Source of the DNA: Pyrinomonas methylaliphatogenes | GTDB taxonomy: Bacteria > Acidobacteriota > Blastocatellia > Pyrinomonadales > Pyrinomonadaceae | Assembly: GCF_000820845.2 (NCBI RefSeq) | Contig: NZ_CBXV010000006.1 | Coordinates: 1 to 64,000, forward strand | Length of the DNA: 64,000 bases | Direction of reading: 5' to 3' | In this document: positions 16,586 to 25,189 of the stretch, one piece after another | Layout: each line of letters starts with the position of its first letter | How positions within the stretch are numbered: the stretch's first letter is position 1 | Notes under the pieces: model-generated | Database searches by the model: none | The model's input: only the letters and a program-made list of their open reading frames with translations | Told to the model about the DNA's origin: nothing | Position numbers and translations under genes: made by a program

Positions 16586-18055
16586 ATGAGCTATTTGGAT
16601 TGCGATCTCGAAGAACTTCGGCAAAAGATCGTCTCTCGTGAAGTCAGCGCGCGTGAGATCGTCGCGCGCGCGCTCGATGCGGCAGAAAAGCTTAACGAAA
16701 CGCTCAACGCCTTCCTCGCGATAGACCGCCGCGGCGCCGAAGCGCGCGCCGCAGAACTGGACCAGTCGCTCGGCAAACTCCCTGCGACCGGCCCGCTCTT
16801 CGGCATCCCCATCGCCATCAAAGACAACATCTGCGTGCGCGGTCTGCAGACTTCCTGTGGATCGCGCATCTTGGGCGATTACCATCCGCCTTACGATGCG
16901 ACCGCAATCGAACGGCTGCGCGCCGCCGGAGCGGTGATCATCGGCAAGACCAATTGCGATGAGTTCGCGATGGGGTCATCGAACGAGAACTCGGCCTATG
17001 GTCCAGTGCGAAACCCGTGGGATATCGAGCGCGTGCCGGGCGGATCGTCGGGCGGATCAGCGGCGGCGGTGGCGGCGCGCATCGTGCCGATCGCGCTCGG
17101 TTCGGACACGGGTGGTTCCGTACGCCAACCGGCAGCCCTGTGCGGGATCATCGGCCTCAAACCGACCTACGGGCGCATCTCCCGCTACGGGCTCGTCGCC
17201 TTCGGCTCTTCGCTCGATCAGATCGGGATCTTCGGTCTGCGCGCGCGCGATGTCGCCAAAGTCCTCAGCGTCATCGCCGGGCGCGATCCACATGATGCGA
17301 CGACGGCAGATGTCGCCGTGCCGGATTACGCCGCACAACTAGTGCCCGATGCGAAGGGCGTGCGCCTTGGCGTGCCACGCGCCCTGTTCGGCGAAGGTCT
17401 CGACCCGGAAGTGCGTCGCGCCGTCGAAGGGGCGATCGAAGCCTATCGCGATCTCGGCGCTGAGATCGTTGAGGTCGAACTCCCGCACGCGAAATATTCG
17501 ATCGCCTGCTACTACATCATCGCGACGGCGGAAGCGTCGTCCAATCTCGCGCGTTACGATGGAGTCCGTTACGGCTTTCGCGCTGAAGAAGCCGATGAAT
17601 TGATCGAGATGTACCGCCGCACGCGCGATCAAGGGTTCGGCGCGGAAGTCAAACGGCGCATCATGCTCGGCACGTTCGTCCTCTCTTCAGGCTACTATGA
17701 GGCCTATTACCGCAAAGCCCAACAAGTGCGCACGCTCATCCGTGAAGATTTTCATCGCGCCTTCGCGCGTTGCGATGCGATCATCACGCCTACGTCTCCA
17801 ACCCCGGCCTTCTTGCTGGGCGAGAAGACGGACGATCCGCTCAAAATGTACCTCAGCGACGTTTACACCTGTATCGTCAATCTCGCCGGCATCCCCGGCA
17901 TCTCCGTCCCTTGCGGACTATCTTCTAGCGGGCTTCCCATCGGCATGCAACTCGTCAGTCGCCACTGGGACGAAAGCACGCTCCTTAGATTGGCGCACGC
18001 TTATGAGCTGGCGCATCCTTTGACCGCGCGCCCACCGGTCGCGGCGAATTGGTGA
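16586..18055 (+). CDS. gatA: Asp-tRNA(Asn)/Glu-tRNA(Gln) amidotransferase subunit A
   Basis: A 489-residue amidase-signature enzyme that releases ammonia from glutamine for transamidation of Glu-tRNA(Gln) or Asp-tRNA(Asn). The Ser-cisSer-Lys triad is visible: Lys79 (IAIKDN), the Ser of [10 protein letters not shown] at about 154, and nucleophile Ser178 ([11 protein letters not shown]). Length is typical of GatA. With gatC it forms a gatCA operon. gatB must be elsewhere. The convergent end with cdsA holds a hairpin. Confidence 0.94.
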   Translation: MSYLDCDLEELRQKIVSREVSAREIVARALDAAEKLNETLNAFLAIDRRGAEARAAELDQSLGKLPATGPLFGIPIAIKDNICVRGLQTSCGSRILGDYHPPYDATAIERLRAAGAVIIGKTNCDEFAMGSSNENSAYGPVRNPWDIERVPGGSSGGSAAAVAARIVPIALGSDTGGSVRQPAALCGIIGLKPTYGRISRYGLVAFGSSLDQIGIFGLRARDVAKVLSVIAGRDPHDATTADVAVPDYAAQLVPDAKGVRLGVPRALFGEGLDPEVRRAVEGAIEAYRDLGAEIVEVELPHAKYSIACYYIIATAEASSNLARYDGVRYGFRAEEADELIEMYRRTRDQGFGAEVKRRIMLGTFVLSSGYYEAYYRKAQQVRTLIREDFHRAFARCDAIITPTSPTPAFLLGEKTDDPLKMYLSDVYTCIVNLAGIPGISVPCGLSSSGLPIGMQLVSRHWDESTLLRLAHAYELAHPLTARPPVAANW

Positions 18056-18059
18056 CAGG

Positions 18060-18088
18060 CTTCCCGCCTCTCGCTCCGAGCCGGGAAG
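18060..18088. terminator. Hairpin between convergent gatA and cdsA
   Basis: CTTCCCG and CGGGAAG form a 7-bp stem, extended imperfectly on both sides. There is no clear T tract, so bidirectional termination is only likely. Confidence 0.4.
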
Positions 18089-18098
18089 AAGCCGCGCT

Positions 18099-18902
18099 TC
18101 AGGCGAAGTATAGTTTTCCGAAGTAGTAGATCAGCGGAGCGTTGAAGAGCAGGCTATCTAAGCGATCGAGGAATCCGCCGTGACCAGGCAAGATATTGGC
18201 CGCATCCTTCGCGCCGGCTCCGCGTTTTAAAGCGCTTTCGGTCAAATCGCCTAGCACGCCTAGAACGTTCATCGCCGCCGCGAGCGGAAGCGCCATGCGC
18301 AATGGCAGCTCCACGAAGAACCAGTAGTGGGCCACTACAGCGGCACACAGACTGGCCAGCATCCCGCCAATAGCGCCCTCCCAACTCTTCCCGGGGCTGA
18401 CCGTCGGAGCGAGCTTGCGACGCCCCCAAGCGCGCCCGACGTAGTAGGCCGCAGTATCCGATCCCATGATGACGAGCAGAAAGAAGGAGAGCAGCTTGGC
18501 AGCTAAAGCGGCTTCGAATCCCATCCGCACTGCGACGAGATGTCCGCCCAAACCGACGACGTAGAAGAGGCCAAGTAGAGTCGCCCCGGACGAAGCGATC
18601 ATGCTATCGAAAGGCGCCCCGCGTAACAGCCTCGCGATGAGGACCGCGATGATCGAAGAGGAGATCGCGGCGGGCAATAGATCCAATCGACCAATGAGAA
18701 AGATCGCGAAGAGGAGAAGGGCGAAGAGCCCGCCGACGATCAGATCGGGATCGAATCTTCGCGCAAGCCGCCAGAACTCCCACAGCCCAAAGCACATCGC
18801 GACGAGGGCGAAGATGATGAAGATCGCGGCTAGTCTTTCGATCCAAATCGAAGCGACGAGGATCGGCAAAAGGACGACGGCCGTAACGATCCGTTGCGAC
18901 AT
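18099..18902 (-). CDS. cdsA: Phosphatidate cytidylyltransferase
   Basis: A 267-residue integral membrane enzyme that makes CDP-diacylglycerol from CTP and phosphatidic acid. There are about eight hydrophobic segments. The family signature is complete: SPGKSWEGAIGG, then LGDLTESALKRGAGAKD and PGHGGFLDRLDS. It normally sits directly after uppS. Here a TnpB element of about 1.3 kb lies between the two, so cdsA must rely on read-through or a promoter near 18905-18960. Confidence 0.93.
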   Translation of the reverse strand: MSQRIVTAVVLLPILVASIWIERLAAIFIIFALVAMCFGLWEFWRLARRFDPDLIVGGLFALLLFAIFLIGRLDLLPAAISSSIIAVLIARLLRGAPFDSMIASSGATLLGLFYVVGLGGHLVAVRMGFEAALAAKLLSFFLLVIMGSDTAAYYVGRAWGRRKLAPTVSPGKSWEGAIGGMLASLCAAVVAHYWFFVELPLRMALPLAAAMNVLGVLGDLTESALKRGAGAKDAANILPGHGGFLDRLDSLLFNAPLIYYFGKLYFA

Positions 18903-18956
18903 CGAGCCTCCCCTGGCCCACCTAATTTATGAAAGAACGCGCCTGTCAACTACCCT

Positions 18957-19140
18957 AATAGCTAAAGCTAGGGGCTTGCGCCTAGCCCGCTTACGCGGGC
19001 TGGCACGCGAGGCCGGTTGACAACGGCCCGCCAGCGGCACATGTAGCACCGCTGGCAAGGTACTTCCGGGCTATATTGCGGGCAGCGTTGAGATCGGCGT
19101 TTAGCTCGAACCCGCAAGCCCGGCATAGGAACCGTGATTG
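18957..19140 (-). ncRNA. Candidate omega RNA (TnpB guide RNA) at the element's right end
   Basis: In studied IS200/IS605 elements the guide RNA overlaps the 3' end of tnpB and ends at the right boundary. Here the last part of tnpB and the two stem-loops after its stop (AGCCCGCGTAAGCGGGCT; CTAGGCGCAAGCCCCTAG) are in that position. This is position and structure only; no transcript evidence. The 5' limit is arbitrary. Confidence 0.35.
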
Positions 19141-20139
19141 GGAGCGTCGATTTCGACGATGGACATGTCCGCAACGGGAACACATCTGCGACGTGTGACG
19201 GGGATCGACACCCACAACCTTGCACCCCTTAGCTGCTGCCTTGTATGCCAGGAAGCTTCTGAGTCGCGCGAAGCTCCAGGAGTGCAGGCGACGGCGCGAT
19301 TCCCTGCCGCGCTGTTTGGTGCGGCTTCGGATGTCCACCAAGTTCTCCACGACGATCACGGTGCCGGGCTGGACGGAATCGACGATACGCCGACTGAGCA
19401 CATGGTCGCAATCGCGCCGGAAGCGGTTGACCTTCCCGGCCAGCTTGCGCAGGTGCCGCTTGGCCGAGCGGGTGCCTTTGCGCTGGAGACTGCGACGGAG
19501 CCGGAAGTACCGGCGCTCGATCTCCTTCCAGCGGCGTTTCCCAAAGAAGCGATTGTGGGAGCAGACGGCAGGGCGCGAAAGGCCCATGTCCACCCCAACG
19601 ACATCTCCAGACGGCTGGAACTCCACGTCGGAGATGGTGACGACGATATGCAGCCAGAACCGGCCTTTGCGATGGATCATGTCGGCGCTGTCGAAGCCGA
19701 CGGCCTGATCCAGAATGCCCTGGGTGTGTGGATCGAGGGCGAACGGCACTTTGAGCCGCCCCGCCACGGACGCGAGGCTCACATAGCCCTTGGCGGCGCG
19801 AAGCGCGTAGGTGCGTGCGTCGTACCGAATAGGGCACAGACGGCTTCTCGGCTGGGATGCCTTCTTGCCGCGCCTTGCGCGGCCAAACGCACTCCTCAGC
19901 GCCTCGCGGGCGCGTTCCCTGGCGGCGACCACAAGCTGGGACGGGAGCGCTGGGAATCGCTCGCGCAAGGCGCGATAGGTGGCATGGTGGAGCCGGACGC
20001 CGTTCCTCTCCTGGTGCTGCCAACCATACGCGCACACGGCGTTGAAGCATTCGGTGTGCTGGCGGAGGGTTTCCCGGAGCGCGTCCGCCTGCTCGGGGGT
20101 CGGTTTCAGCCCGACCCGAATCGTCCGCTGCATGCTCAT
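18991..20139 (-). CDS. tnpB: TnpB RNA-guided nuclease (IS200/IS605 OrfB family)
   Basis: A 382-residue, apparently intact TnpB. The N-terminal helix-turn-helix/WED part starts RTIRVGLKPTPEQADALR. The split RuvC nuclease residues are Asp184 (VVGVDMG), Glu265 (VIVVENL) and Asp349 (ELNADLNAARN). A zinc finger uses Cys320, Cys323, Cys339 and Cys342 (CSRCG and CRACG). TnpB cuts DNA at a site given by its guide RNA next to a short target-adjacent motif, which preserves the element at its donor site. All catalytic residues are present. It shares about 97% of its sequence with the frameshifted copy at the window start. Confidence 0.93.
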   Translation of the reverse strand: MSMQRTIRVGLKPTPEQADALRETLRQHTECFNAVCAYGWQHQERNGVRLHHATYRALRERFPALPSQLVVAARERAREALRSAFGRARRGKKASQPRSRLCPIRYDARTYALRAAKGYVSLASVAGRLKVPFALDPHTQGILDQAVGFDSADMIHRKGRFWLHIVVTISDVEFQPSGDVVGVDMGLSRPAVCSHNRFFGKRRWKEIERRYFRLRRSLQRKGTRSAKRHLRKLAGKVNRFRRDCDHVLSRRIVDSVQPGTVIVVENLVDIRSRTKQRGRESRRRLHSWSFARLRSFLAYKAAAKGCKVVGVDPRHTSQMCSRCGHVHRRNRRSQSRFLCRACGFELNADLNAARNIARKYLASGATCAAGGPLSTGLACQPA

Positions 20140-20304
20140 ATGCTACTGCTACCACATTTCACGAGAGGAGGGAAGGCGGCGCTCCTCCCCAGCCCTGAAG
20201 GGCGGGGTCTGCGGCGCCGCTGCAGTCAGATGAAAGCTCAGGCGAGCGCCCTGAATCAAGTTCCGGCTATTGGGTGATGAAAGAGCTGATGAGCAAGAGG
20301 CCCT

Positions 20305-20336
20305 TCACGCTGTCCGAAGCTGCGACTTGACCCGAG
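20305..20336 (+). repeat. Gene-end echo, outer unit (uppS 3' end)
   Basis: TTCACGCTGTCCGAAGCTGC and the following bases repeat 20368-20399 with a few changes, at a distance of 63 bases. In the minus direction it lies downstream of uppS, between uppS and the TnpB element. Confidence 0.8.
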
Positions 20337-20367
20337 ACGCTGCCGCCGGACGCCCCGTTTATCCGGC

Positions 20368-20399
20368 TTCACGCTAGTCCGAAGCTACGACTTGACGCC
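20368..20399 (+). repeat. Gene-end echo, inner unit (contains uppS stop)
   Basis: Contains the last codons (Val-Lys-Ser) and the TAG stop of uppS on the minus strand, and matches 20305-20336. Confidence 0.8.
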
Positions 20400-21206
20400 A
20401 GCTTCAGCGTAAGCGTTTTCGGCGCAAGGCTGCTCTTTTACTCCGCCGAAACGCCTATCGCGCCGTTGATAGTCGAGGATCGCCTCGAGCAGATGCACGC
20501 GCCGGAAATCCGGCCATAAGGTCTCCGTCACATAGATCTCGCTATAAGCCACCTGCCAGAGCAAGAAGTTTGAGATCCGCATCTCGCCGCTCGTGCGAAT
20601 CAGGAGATCGAGTTCGGGCAAGCCGCGCGTGTACAATTCGCGTTCGATATCCGCTTCCGTTATCTCGTCGGGCGCGCGCCCTTCGAGCTGCAAGCGATGC
20701 ACCGCCGCGCGACAGGCGTCGGTGATCTCGGCTCGTCCGCCGTAATTGAGCGCGACGCTCAAGACCATTCCCGCATTCCCTTCCGTCCGCTTCATGGCCC
20801 GTTCGAGTTCGCGCCTGACGCTCTGCTCGAGTTCATCTATGCGCCCGATCGCTTGAAAGCGTATGTGCTGTCGATCTATCTCGTCCAGTTCGAGGCGCAA
20901 ATAGCGCTTCAACATCCGCATCAAAGCTTCGATCTCAGCGCGCGGGCGCTTCCAATTCTCCGTCGAAAAGGCGTAGAGCGTCAGCGCTTTGATCCCCAAT
21001 CGCGCGCTCGTATCGACAGCCGCCCGCACGGCCTCGACGCCCGCGCGATGGCCCGCCACACGCGGCAGCCCGCGCCGCGCAGCCCACCGCCCGTTGCCAT
21101 CCATGATGATGGCGATATGGCGCGGCAACCTGTCCCACGCGATCGCACGCAACAGGTCCTCATCGCGTGAACCGGGCTCGATGACGTTGGTGAAATTGGT
21201 CAACAT
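20385..21206 (-). CDS. uppS: Undecaprenyl diphosphate synthase (isoprenyl transferase)
   Basis: A 273-residue cis-prenyltransferase that builds undecaprenyl diphosphate for cell-wall lipid carrier. Catalytic Asp36 lies in IAIIMDGNGRWA. FSTENWKRP, ALNYGGR and the RTSGEMRISNFLLWQ region with the C-terminal ELYVTE-like motif (SEIYVTE) are all present. The ATG at 21206 fits the family. The longer frame adds an Arg-rich segment of about 37 residues without homology. In the minus direction it follows truA by 138 bases and is separated from cdsA by a TnpB element. Confidence 0.93.
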   Translation of the reverse strand: MLTNFTNVIEPGSRDEDLLRAIAWDRLPRHIAIIMDGNGRWAARRGLPRVAGHRAGVEAVRAAVDTSARLGIKALTLYAFSTENWKRPRAEIEALMRMLKRYLRLELDEIDRQHIRFQAIGRIDELEQSVRRELERAMKRTEGNAGMVLSVALNYGGRAEITDACRAAVHRLQLEGRAPDEITEADIERELYTRGLPELDLLIRTSGEMRISNFLLWQVAYSEIYVTETLWPDFRRVHLLEAILDYQRRDRRFGGVKEQPCAENAYAEAGVKS

Positions 21207-21344
21207 CGATAACCGATAAGGATGAAAGATGCGTTTCAGGCGAAGATTGCATCTTAATGGGCGCGGGAGCGCGAGCGCAACCCGAAAGACGATGGGCGCT
21301 TGTGTAAAGCTTCTCATACTCCCGCGGAAGATCTCGACCGAAGG

Positions 21345-22151
21345 TCAATCGTCGTCATCGCCCGCCGCTGCGCCCGCGCTCGCCCAACCCGCCATCGTCT
21401 CCGCGTAATCGACATGCACGAGCGTCAAACCGTGGGCGGGAGCGGTCGCCCCGACCAACTCGCGTTTGCCGGTGAGGAGAGCGCGTCGTGGGGTTTCGAG
21501 TTCCATCTCGCCGCGCCCGATCTCGAGCAAGGTGCCGACGATGGAACGAACCATGTAACGCAAGAACCCATTCGCCGTGATCTTGATCTCGATCAGACGC
21601 CCGCGACCGCGCATGGACCAGCGCTCTTCGATCTCCAGCTCCGTCACGGTGCGCACCCGCGAGCGCGCCTCCGTCTGCGCCGCGGAGAAAGCGGTCCAGT
21701 CATGTGTGCCGAGGAAGAAGCGTGCCGCTTGTCGCATCCTTTCAAGATCGACCGGGCGCGCTTCGTGGAGCGCGTAACGTCTCCAGAAAGGCGAGATGAA
21801 AGGCGCGTTGAAGATGCGATAGACGTAGGTTTTGCTGCGCGCCGAGAAGCGCGCATGGAACTCTTCGGGGGCGACCTCCACCTCGATCGCGCGCACATCC
21901 CAATCCAGATTGCCGTTGAGCGCGCCGCGCAAGCGCTCGGGCGTGATCTGGCGTCGCAGACGGAAGCTGGCCACTTGCGCCTCGGCATGGACCCCAGCAT
22001 CCGTCCGCCCGGCGCCATGAACGATGACCGGCTCGCCTTCGAGCAAAGAGAGCACGCGCGTCAACTCGCCCTGCACCGTTCGCCGCCCCTCTTGCATCTG
22101 CCAACCGTGGAAATCCGTGCCGTCGTATTGCAGCGTTAAGCGATAATTCAT
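21345..22151 (-). CDS. truA: tRNA pseudouridine(38-40) synthase
   Basis: A 268-residue TruA that isomerises uridines 38-40 in the anticodon arm. Catalytic Asp51 is in HGAGRTDAGVHA. The start MNYRLTLQYDGTDFHGW and the FLRYMVRSIVG motif near 180 are typical. The C-terminal tail is acidic (GDDDD). It lies between pyrE and uppS on the minus strand. A copy of its first nine codons, with substitutions, lies 61 bases upstream and could act as a decoy start (short frame MSYRLALQV..., ending after 14 codons). Confidence 0.93.
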   Translation of the reverse strand: MNYRLTLQYDGTDFHGWQMQEGRRTVQGELTRVLSLLEGEPVIVHGAGRTDAGVHAEAQVASFRLRRQITPERLRGALNGNLDWDVRAIEVEVAPEEFHARFSARSKTYVYRIFNAPFISPFWRRYALHEARPVDLERMRQAARFFLGTHDWTAFSAAQTEARSRVRTVTELEIEERWSMRGRGRLIEIKITANGFLRYMVRSIVGTLLEIGRGEMELETPRRALLTGKRELVGATAPAHGLTLVHVDYAETMAGWASAGAAAGDDDD

Positions 22152-22153
22152 GT
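22129..22153 (-). repeat. truA start-codon region, true copy of a 5' echo
   Basis: Minus-strand ATG and codons for NYRLTLQ. It is repeated at 22190-22214 with four changes at a distance of 61 bases. Confidence 0.8.
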
Positions 22154-22189
22154 CGAGTGCGAAGACTTCAACGCGTGCAAATGGCCACC

Positions 22190-22214
22190 TGCAACGCTAA
22201 GCGATAACTCATGA
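22190..22214 (-). repeat. Echo of the truA start, 61 bases upstream
   Basis: Minus-strand ATG and codons for SYRLALQ, then divergence and a stop after 14 codons. It looks like a small duplication of the gene's 5' end, not a separate gene. Confidence 0.8.
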
Positions 22215-22258
22215 TCGGAATCCGTTCTTCAGGCGACCCGTTTCCGTGAACCGAGCGC

Positions 22259-22846
22259 TCATCGAGTTTGCAAACCCGCTCGACTTCCGGGTTTGATGAG
22301 CGGCTCTTGGCGTAAGCAAGCTGGACACTCGTCCGCTCTGAACGTTGGGATCTTCAGCGTGAGCAGAGCTTGATGCGGCACTCCGAGATCAATCGCGCCT
22401 CCGGAACGGTCAACGATCGCGGCTGCCGCGGCGACTTCAGCTCCCGCTCGACGCAAGACATCCATCGTCTCGCGCGTCGATCCGCCCGTCGTCATGACAT
22501 CTTCAACGACGAGGACCCTTTCACCCGGTTGCACCGCAAATCCACGCCGCAAAGTCATCATCCCGTTTTCCCGTTCGGTCCAAATGAAGCGCGCGCCGAG
22601 GGCGCGGGCCACTTCATGTCCGATGATGATGCCGCCGAGAGCTGGCGCGGCGACGGTGGCGATCCGCTCGCGACCGTAACGCTCGGCCAGCGCTTGACCG
22701 AGCGCCTCGGCTTCATGCGGATATTGAAGGACGAGCGCACACTGCAGATAGCATGTGCTATGCAAACCGCTCGATAGAAGGAAATGGCCTTCGAGCAGAG
22801 CGCCCGTCCGCCGAAAAAGGTCCAGGATCTCTTCCGCTGTCAACAT
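22259..22846 (-). CDS. pyrE: Orotate phosphoribosyltransferase
   Basis: A 195-residue enzyme of pyrimidine synthesis (orotate + PRPP to OMP). The PRPP loop VLVVEDVMTTGGSTRE is at 111-126. The N-terminal FLLSSGLHSTCYLQC segment is the form seen in the shorter bacterial subgroup. The C-terminus has an odd extra Cys pair (ADECPACL). It is the first gene of the minus-strand run pyrE-truA-uppS-cdsA. The 3' end can fold into an imperfect stem (GCTCATC/GATGAGC) spanning the last codons. Confidence 0.9.
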   Translation of the reverse strand: MLTAEEILDLFRRTGALLEGHFLLSSGLHSTCYLQCALVLQYPHEAEALGQALAERYGRERIATVAAPALGGIIIGHEVARALGARFIWTERENGMMTLRRGFAVQPGERVLVVEDVMTTGGSTRETMDVLRRAGAEVAAAAAIVDRSGGAIDLGVPHQALLTLKIPTFRADECPACLRQEPLIKPGSRAGLQTR

Positions 22847-22968
22847 ACGACCTCACACCGAAGAAGTTCTCTGATGGTCCTTCGACTCCATTGATGCACG
22901 CTTTCGATCGCGCAGGTGGTCGATGCGCCTAGCGACTCGATAGCGCTATCACTTTTCGCGCCCCCTTA

Positions 22969-22977
22969 TGCTACAAT
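22969..22977 (+). promoter_or_regulatory. Extended -10 promoter of the DnaQ-like gene
   Basis: TGCTACAAT (extended -10, TG-N-TACAAT) ends nine bases before the ATG at 22987. The -35 is poor. The transcript should start at or within a few bases of the ATG. Confidence 0.55.
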
Positions 22978-22986
22978 GCGCGCGCT

Positions 22987-23781
22987 ATGCCACCTTATCG
23001 CAATCTCATCCCCTCCTCCGAGCTCGCGCAGGAGATGGTCGAGCTTGCGCACCGCTTCGGAGGGCGCGTCCCGGCAACGATCGCCGCCGATCAAATCCTG
23101 CAGATACGCCACCTCGACGCTCGCACGGCGACGCTGCTGATCGCCGATCTGCTGCACGGTGATCCGCGCGTGCGAATGACGGCGAACGGTGAGATAGAGA
23201 TCATCGCAAACAACGCGACGCATTCGATCCTCGAGGCGACGGAGTTCGTCGTCGTCGATGTCGAAACGACCGGGACTCGCACGCCGCCATGCCGCATCAT
23301 GGAGATCGGCGCCTATCGCATCAAAGATGGCGATATCGTCGATGAGTTTCATCGCTTGGTGAACCCTGAGGCTCCCATCCCACCCTTCATCGCCGCGCTC
23401 ACCGGAATAACCGATGCGCTAGTCGCGCGCGCGCCGCGTTTCGCCGAGATCGTTCACGATTGGCTAGAGTTCGCCGGTTTGTCAATCCTCGTCGCCCACA
23501 ACGCGGCTTTCGATCTGCGCTTCCTTAATCATGAGATCGAACGGCTCTTTCCCGGATACAGGCTGGCGAATGAGAGCCTGTGTACGATCAAACTCGCCAA
23601 GCGGCTGGTCCCAGGACTGCCTAGCTACCGTTTGCGTTCGCTGGCGGAACATTTTCAAATCAGCATCACCAATCATCACCGGGCGACGAGCGATGCGTAT
23701 GCGACGGCCCAAATCTTCCTTCGCCTGCTCGAACGCGCCCGAGCCTCCGCGCTCAATCCCCCGATCGCCCTTTCAACTTAG
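22987..23781 (+). CDS. DnaQ-like DEDDh 3'-5' exonuclease
   Basis: A 264-residue protein. An N-terminal winged-helix-like segment of about 80 residues precedes an exonuclease domain. Exo I is VVVDVETTG with Asp91 and Glu93. Exo II is LVAHNAAFDLRFL, and Exo III is HRATSDAYAT with the DEDDh histidine. Relatives are the proofreading epsilon subunit and stand-alone exonucleases such as the N-terminal part of DinG or YprB. Its last nine bases overlap the convergent VTT gene. The mRNA is likely leaderless or nearly so. Confidence 0.87.
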   Translation: MPPYRNLIPSSELAQEMVELAHRFGGRVPATIAADQILQIRHLDARTATLLIADLLHGDPRVRMTANGEIEIIANNATHSILEATEFVVVDVETTGTRTPPCRIMEIGAYRIKDGDIVDEFHRLVNPEAPIPPFIAALTGITDALVARAPRFAEIVHDWLEFAGLSILVAHNAAFDLRFLNHEIERLFPGYRLANESLCTIKLAKRLVPGLPSYRLRSLAEHFQISITNHHRATSDAYATAQIFLRLLERARASALNPPIALST

Positions 23782-24378
23782 CGACGGGCGGGCGCGCCAA
23801 AAGAGATGGCGAAAGATGAGCAGGAGGATGATCAGACCAGCCAGCCCCATGCCGATCGTTGGATAATACCGCGCGAACAATTCCCCCGCCCGCGCTCCAT
23901 AATGGATCGCCAAATACCCTTCGAGAAGATAGCGGAGCGCACGCCCCACACCGATCGCCACGGCCAAACGGAAGGCGTTGAGATGAAAGACGCCAGCCGT
24001 TATGATGAACAGTTTGAAAGGGAATGGCGGCGGCAGGATTGAAGCGACGAAGACCGAAAACGCGTCGTAACGATCGATCAACTGGCGCACCCGCTCTCTC
24101 CGCTCCGAGGAGAACCGCTCGAGCGCGCGGCGGCCCGCGCGCCGCGAGATCGCCTGAAGGATGAGACAACCTAAGACCGATCCCGAAGTCGCCGCCAAAA
24201 CGTAGAGCAAGAACCAACGCGGATAAGCCGTCGTCAGCAGGATCAACGCCGCGTCTGGACCGCCGGGCAAAGGGATCGCCGCCGAGTCGAGCAGCGCGAG
24301 GAGGAAGACTCCGAACAAACCGAAGGTCGTCAGATAACTCGCCACTTGCGCGAAGCGGTTGGCCCAACCTAAGATCAT
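23773..24378 (-). CDS. VTT/SNARE-associated (DedA/YqaA-like) membrane protein 1
   Basis: A 201-residue membrane protein of the VTT superfamily, a half-size scramblase-like fold with two re-entrant loops. SAAIPLPGGPDAALILL and SVLGCLILQAISRRAGR fit the first conserved region. LPPPFPFKLFIITAGVF matches the proline-rich second region. YqaA/DedA proteins support lipid-carrier recycling and membrane homeostasis. The gene is followed in the same direction by none of its kin, but a second VTT gene lies just upstream, so the two may be an old duplication. Confidence 0.8.
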   Translation of the reverse strand: MILGWANRFAQVASYLTTFGLFGVFLLALLDSAAIPLPGGPDAALILLTTAYPRWFLLYVLAATSGSVLGCLILQAISRRAGRRALERFSSERRERVRQLIDRYDAFSVFVASILPPPFPFKLFIITAGVFHLNAFRLAVAIGVGRALRYLLEGYLAIHYGARAGELFARYYPTIGMGLAGLIILLLIFRHLFWRARPSLS

Positions 24379-24455
24379 CGTAACGCTAGCCTCTCCATAA
24401 GCTCGATCTCCTCGCTTTCCGTTCGAGCGAACTCTCTCATTCTGTCAAATGGACT

Positions 24456-25142
24456 TCAAGGCTCCGCCGCGCGCGCCGCCTTTGCGTCTTCGGCGTTCGC
24501 CCCAATTGTCGCGCGCGCGGCCCGTCTCTTATACCACCAGTAAACGAGCAAGGCGATGAAACCAGCCGAAGCGACGCCGCTGACGATCATCAATCCATTA
24601 TCCCGAATGAAGAGCAGGACGCGCGTGCCATAGAAGATCGCCAGCGTCCCTTCGACATAATAACGGATGCCGCGCGCGATGAGGATCGTCATCATGAAAC
24701 GCCAACGCGGATATTCGAGCGCACCGGCAGTGGCGACGAAGATCTTAAACGGCATCGGCGGCGGCAGAAGCGCCGGGATCGCCAACGCTAGGGGTCCAAA
24801 TCGCGCGTAAGCGCGTTCGACGCGCTCGATGTGCTCGGCGCGAAATCGCGCCCTTAACACCGCTTGCCCGCCACGCCTTGAAAGCGTGTAGAGCACCGTG
24901 CAGCCGATGACCGAGCCTAATGCCGCGAAGAGCGGGAAATAGAAGATCTCTCGCGGTTCGCTGTAACAGCGCATCACGACCAGATAATCGTTGATCTCGG
25001 GCAGCGAGAGCAAAGAGGAATCGAGCGCCCCAATGATGATCATCGCCGGTCCGGCGATATGCAATGGCACGCTGATGATGAACTGTTGAAGCCATCGTGC
25101 TGTCGCGCGTAACCAGTCGAACATCGCCATCGAGCTTGACAC
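24456..25142 (-). CDS. VTT/SNARE-associated (DedA/YqaA-like) membrane protein 2
   Basis: A 228-residue paralogue of the preceding protein: LDSSLLSLPEINDYLVV and SVIGCTVLYTLSRRGGQ aligned with region 1, and LPPPMPFKIFVATAGALEYP with region 2. It has a longer, charged C-terminal tail. The GTG start at 25142 has GAGGG seven bases upstream. ATG codons follow at residues 5 and 7 as alternatives. It is 77 bases upstream of paralogue 1 and probably in one operon with it. Confidence 0.8.
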   Translation of the reverse strand: MSSSMAMFDWLRATARWLQQFIISVPLHIAGPAMIIIGALDSSLLSLPEINDYLVVMRCYSEPREIFYFPLFAALGSVIGCTVLYTLSRRGGQAVLRARFRAEHIERVERAYARFGPLALAIPALLPPPMPFKIFVATAGALEYPRWRFMMTILIARGIRYYVEGTLAIFYGTRVLLFIRDNGLMIVSGVASAGFIALLVYWWYKRRAARATIGANAEDAKAARAAEP

Positions 25143-25189
25143 GAGAAGACCCTCAACGACGGTTTTGAAGATTGCGATCCCCGGATGAG

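Larger units (their letters stand above)
18957..20233 (-). mobile_element. IS200/IS605-type TnpB-only element, intact copy 2
   Basis: The left boundary (TCAT, 20233-20230, minus strand) is fixed by the end of identity with copy 1. The right boundary is my estimate, near the hairpins just after the tnpB stop: AGCCCGC/GCGGGCT and CTAGGCGC/CCCCTAG. No tnpA is present, so movement would need a transposase in trans. It is inserted co-directionally between uppS and cdsA. Confidence 0.85.

Noticed and set aside
19138-20277. 379-residue frame antisense to tnpB
   Set aside because: It is the mirror of the tnpB coding strand, low in protein-like features, and the same frame appears in copy 1. The tnpB frame has clear catalytic motifs.
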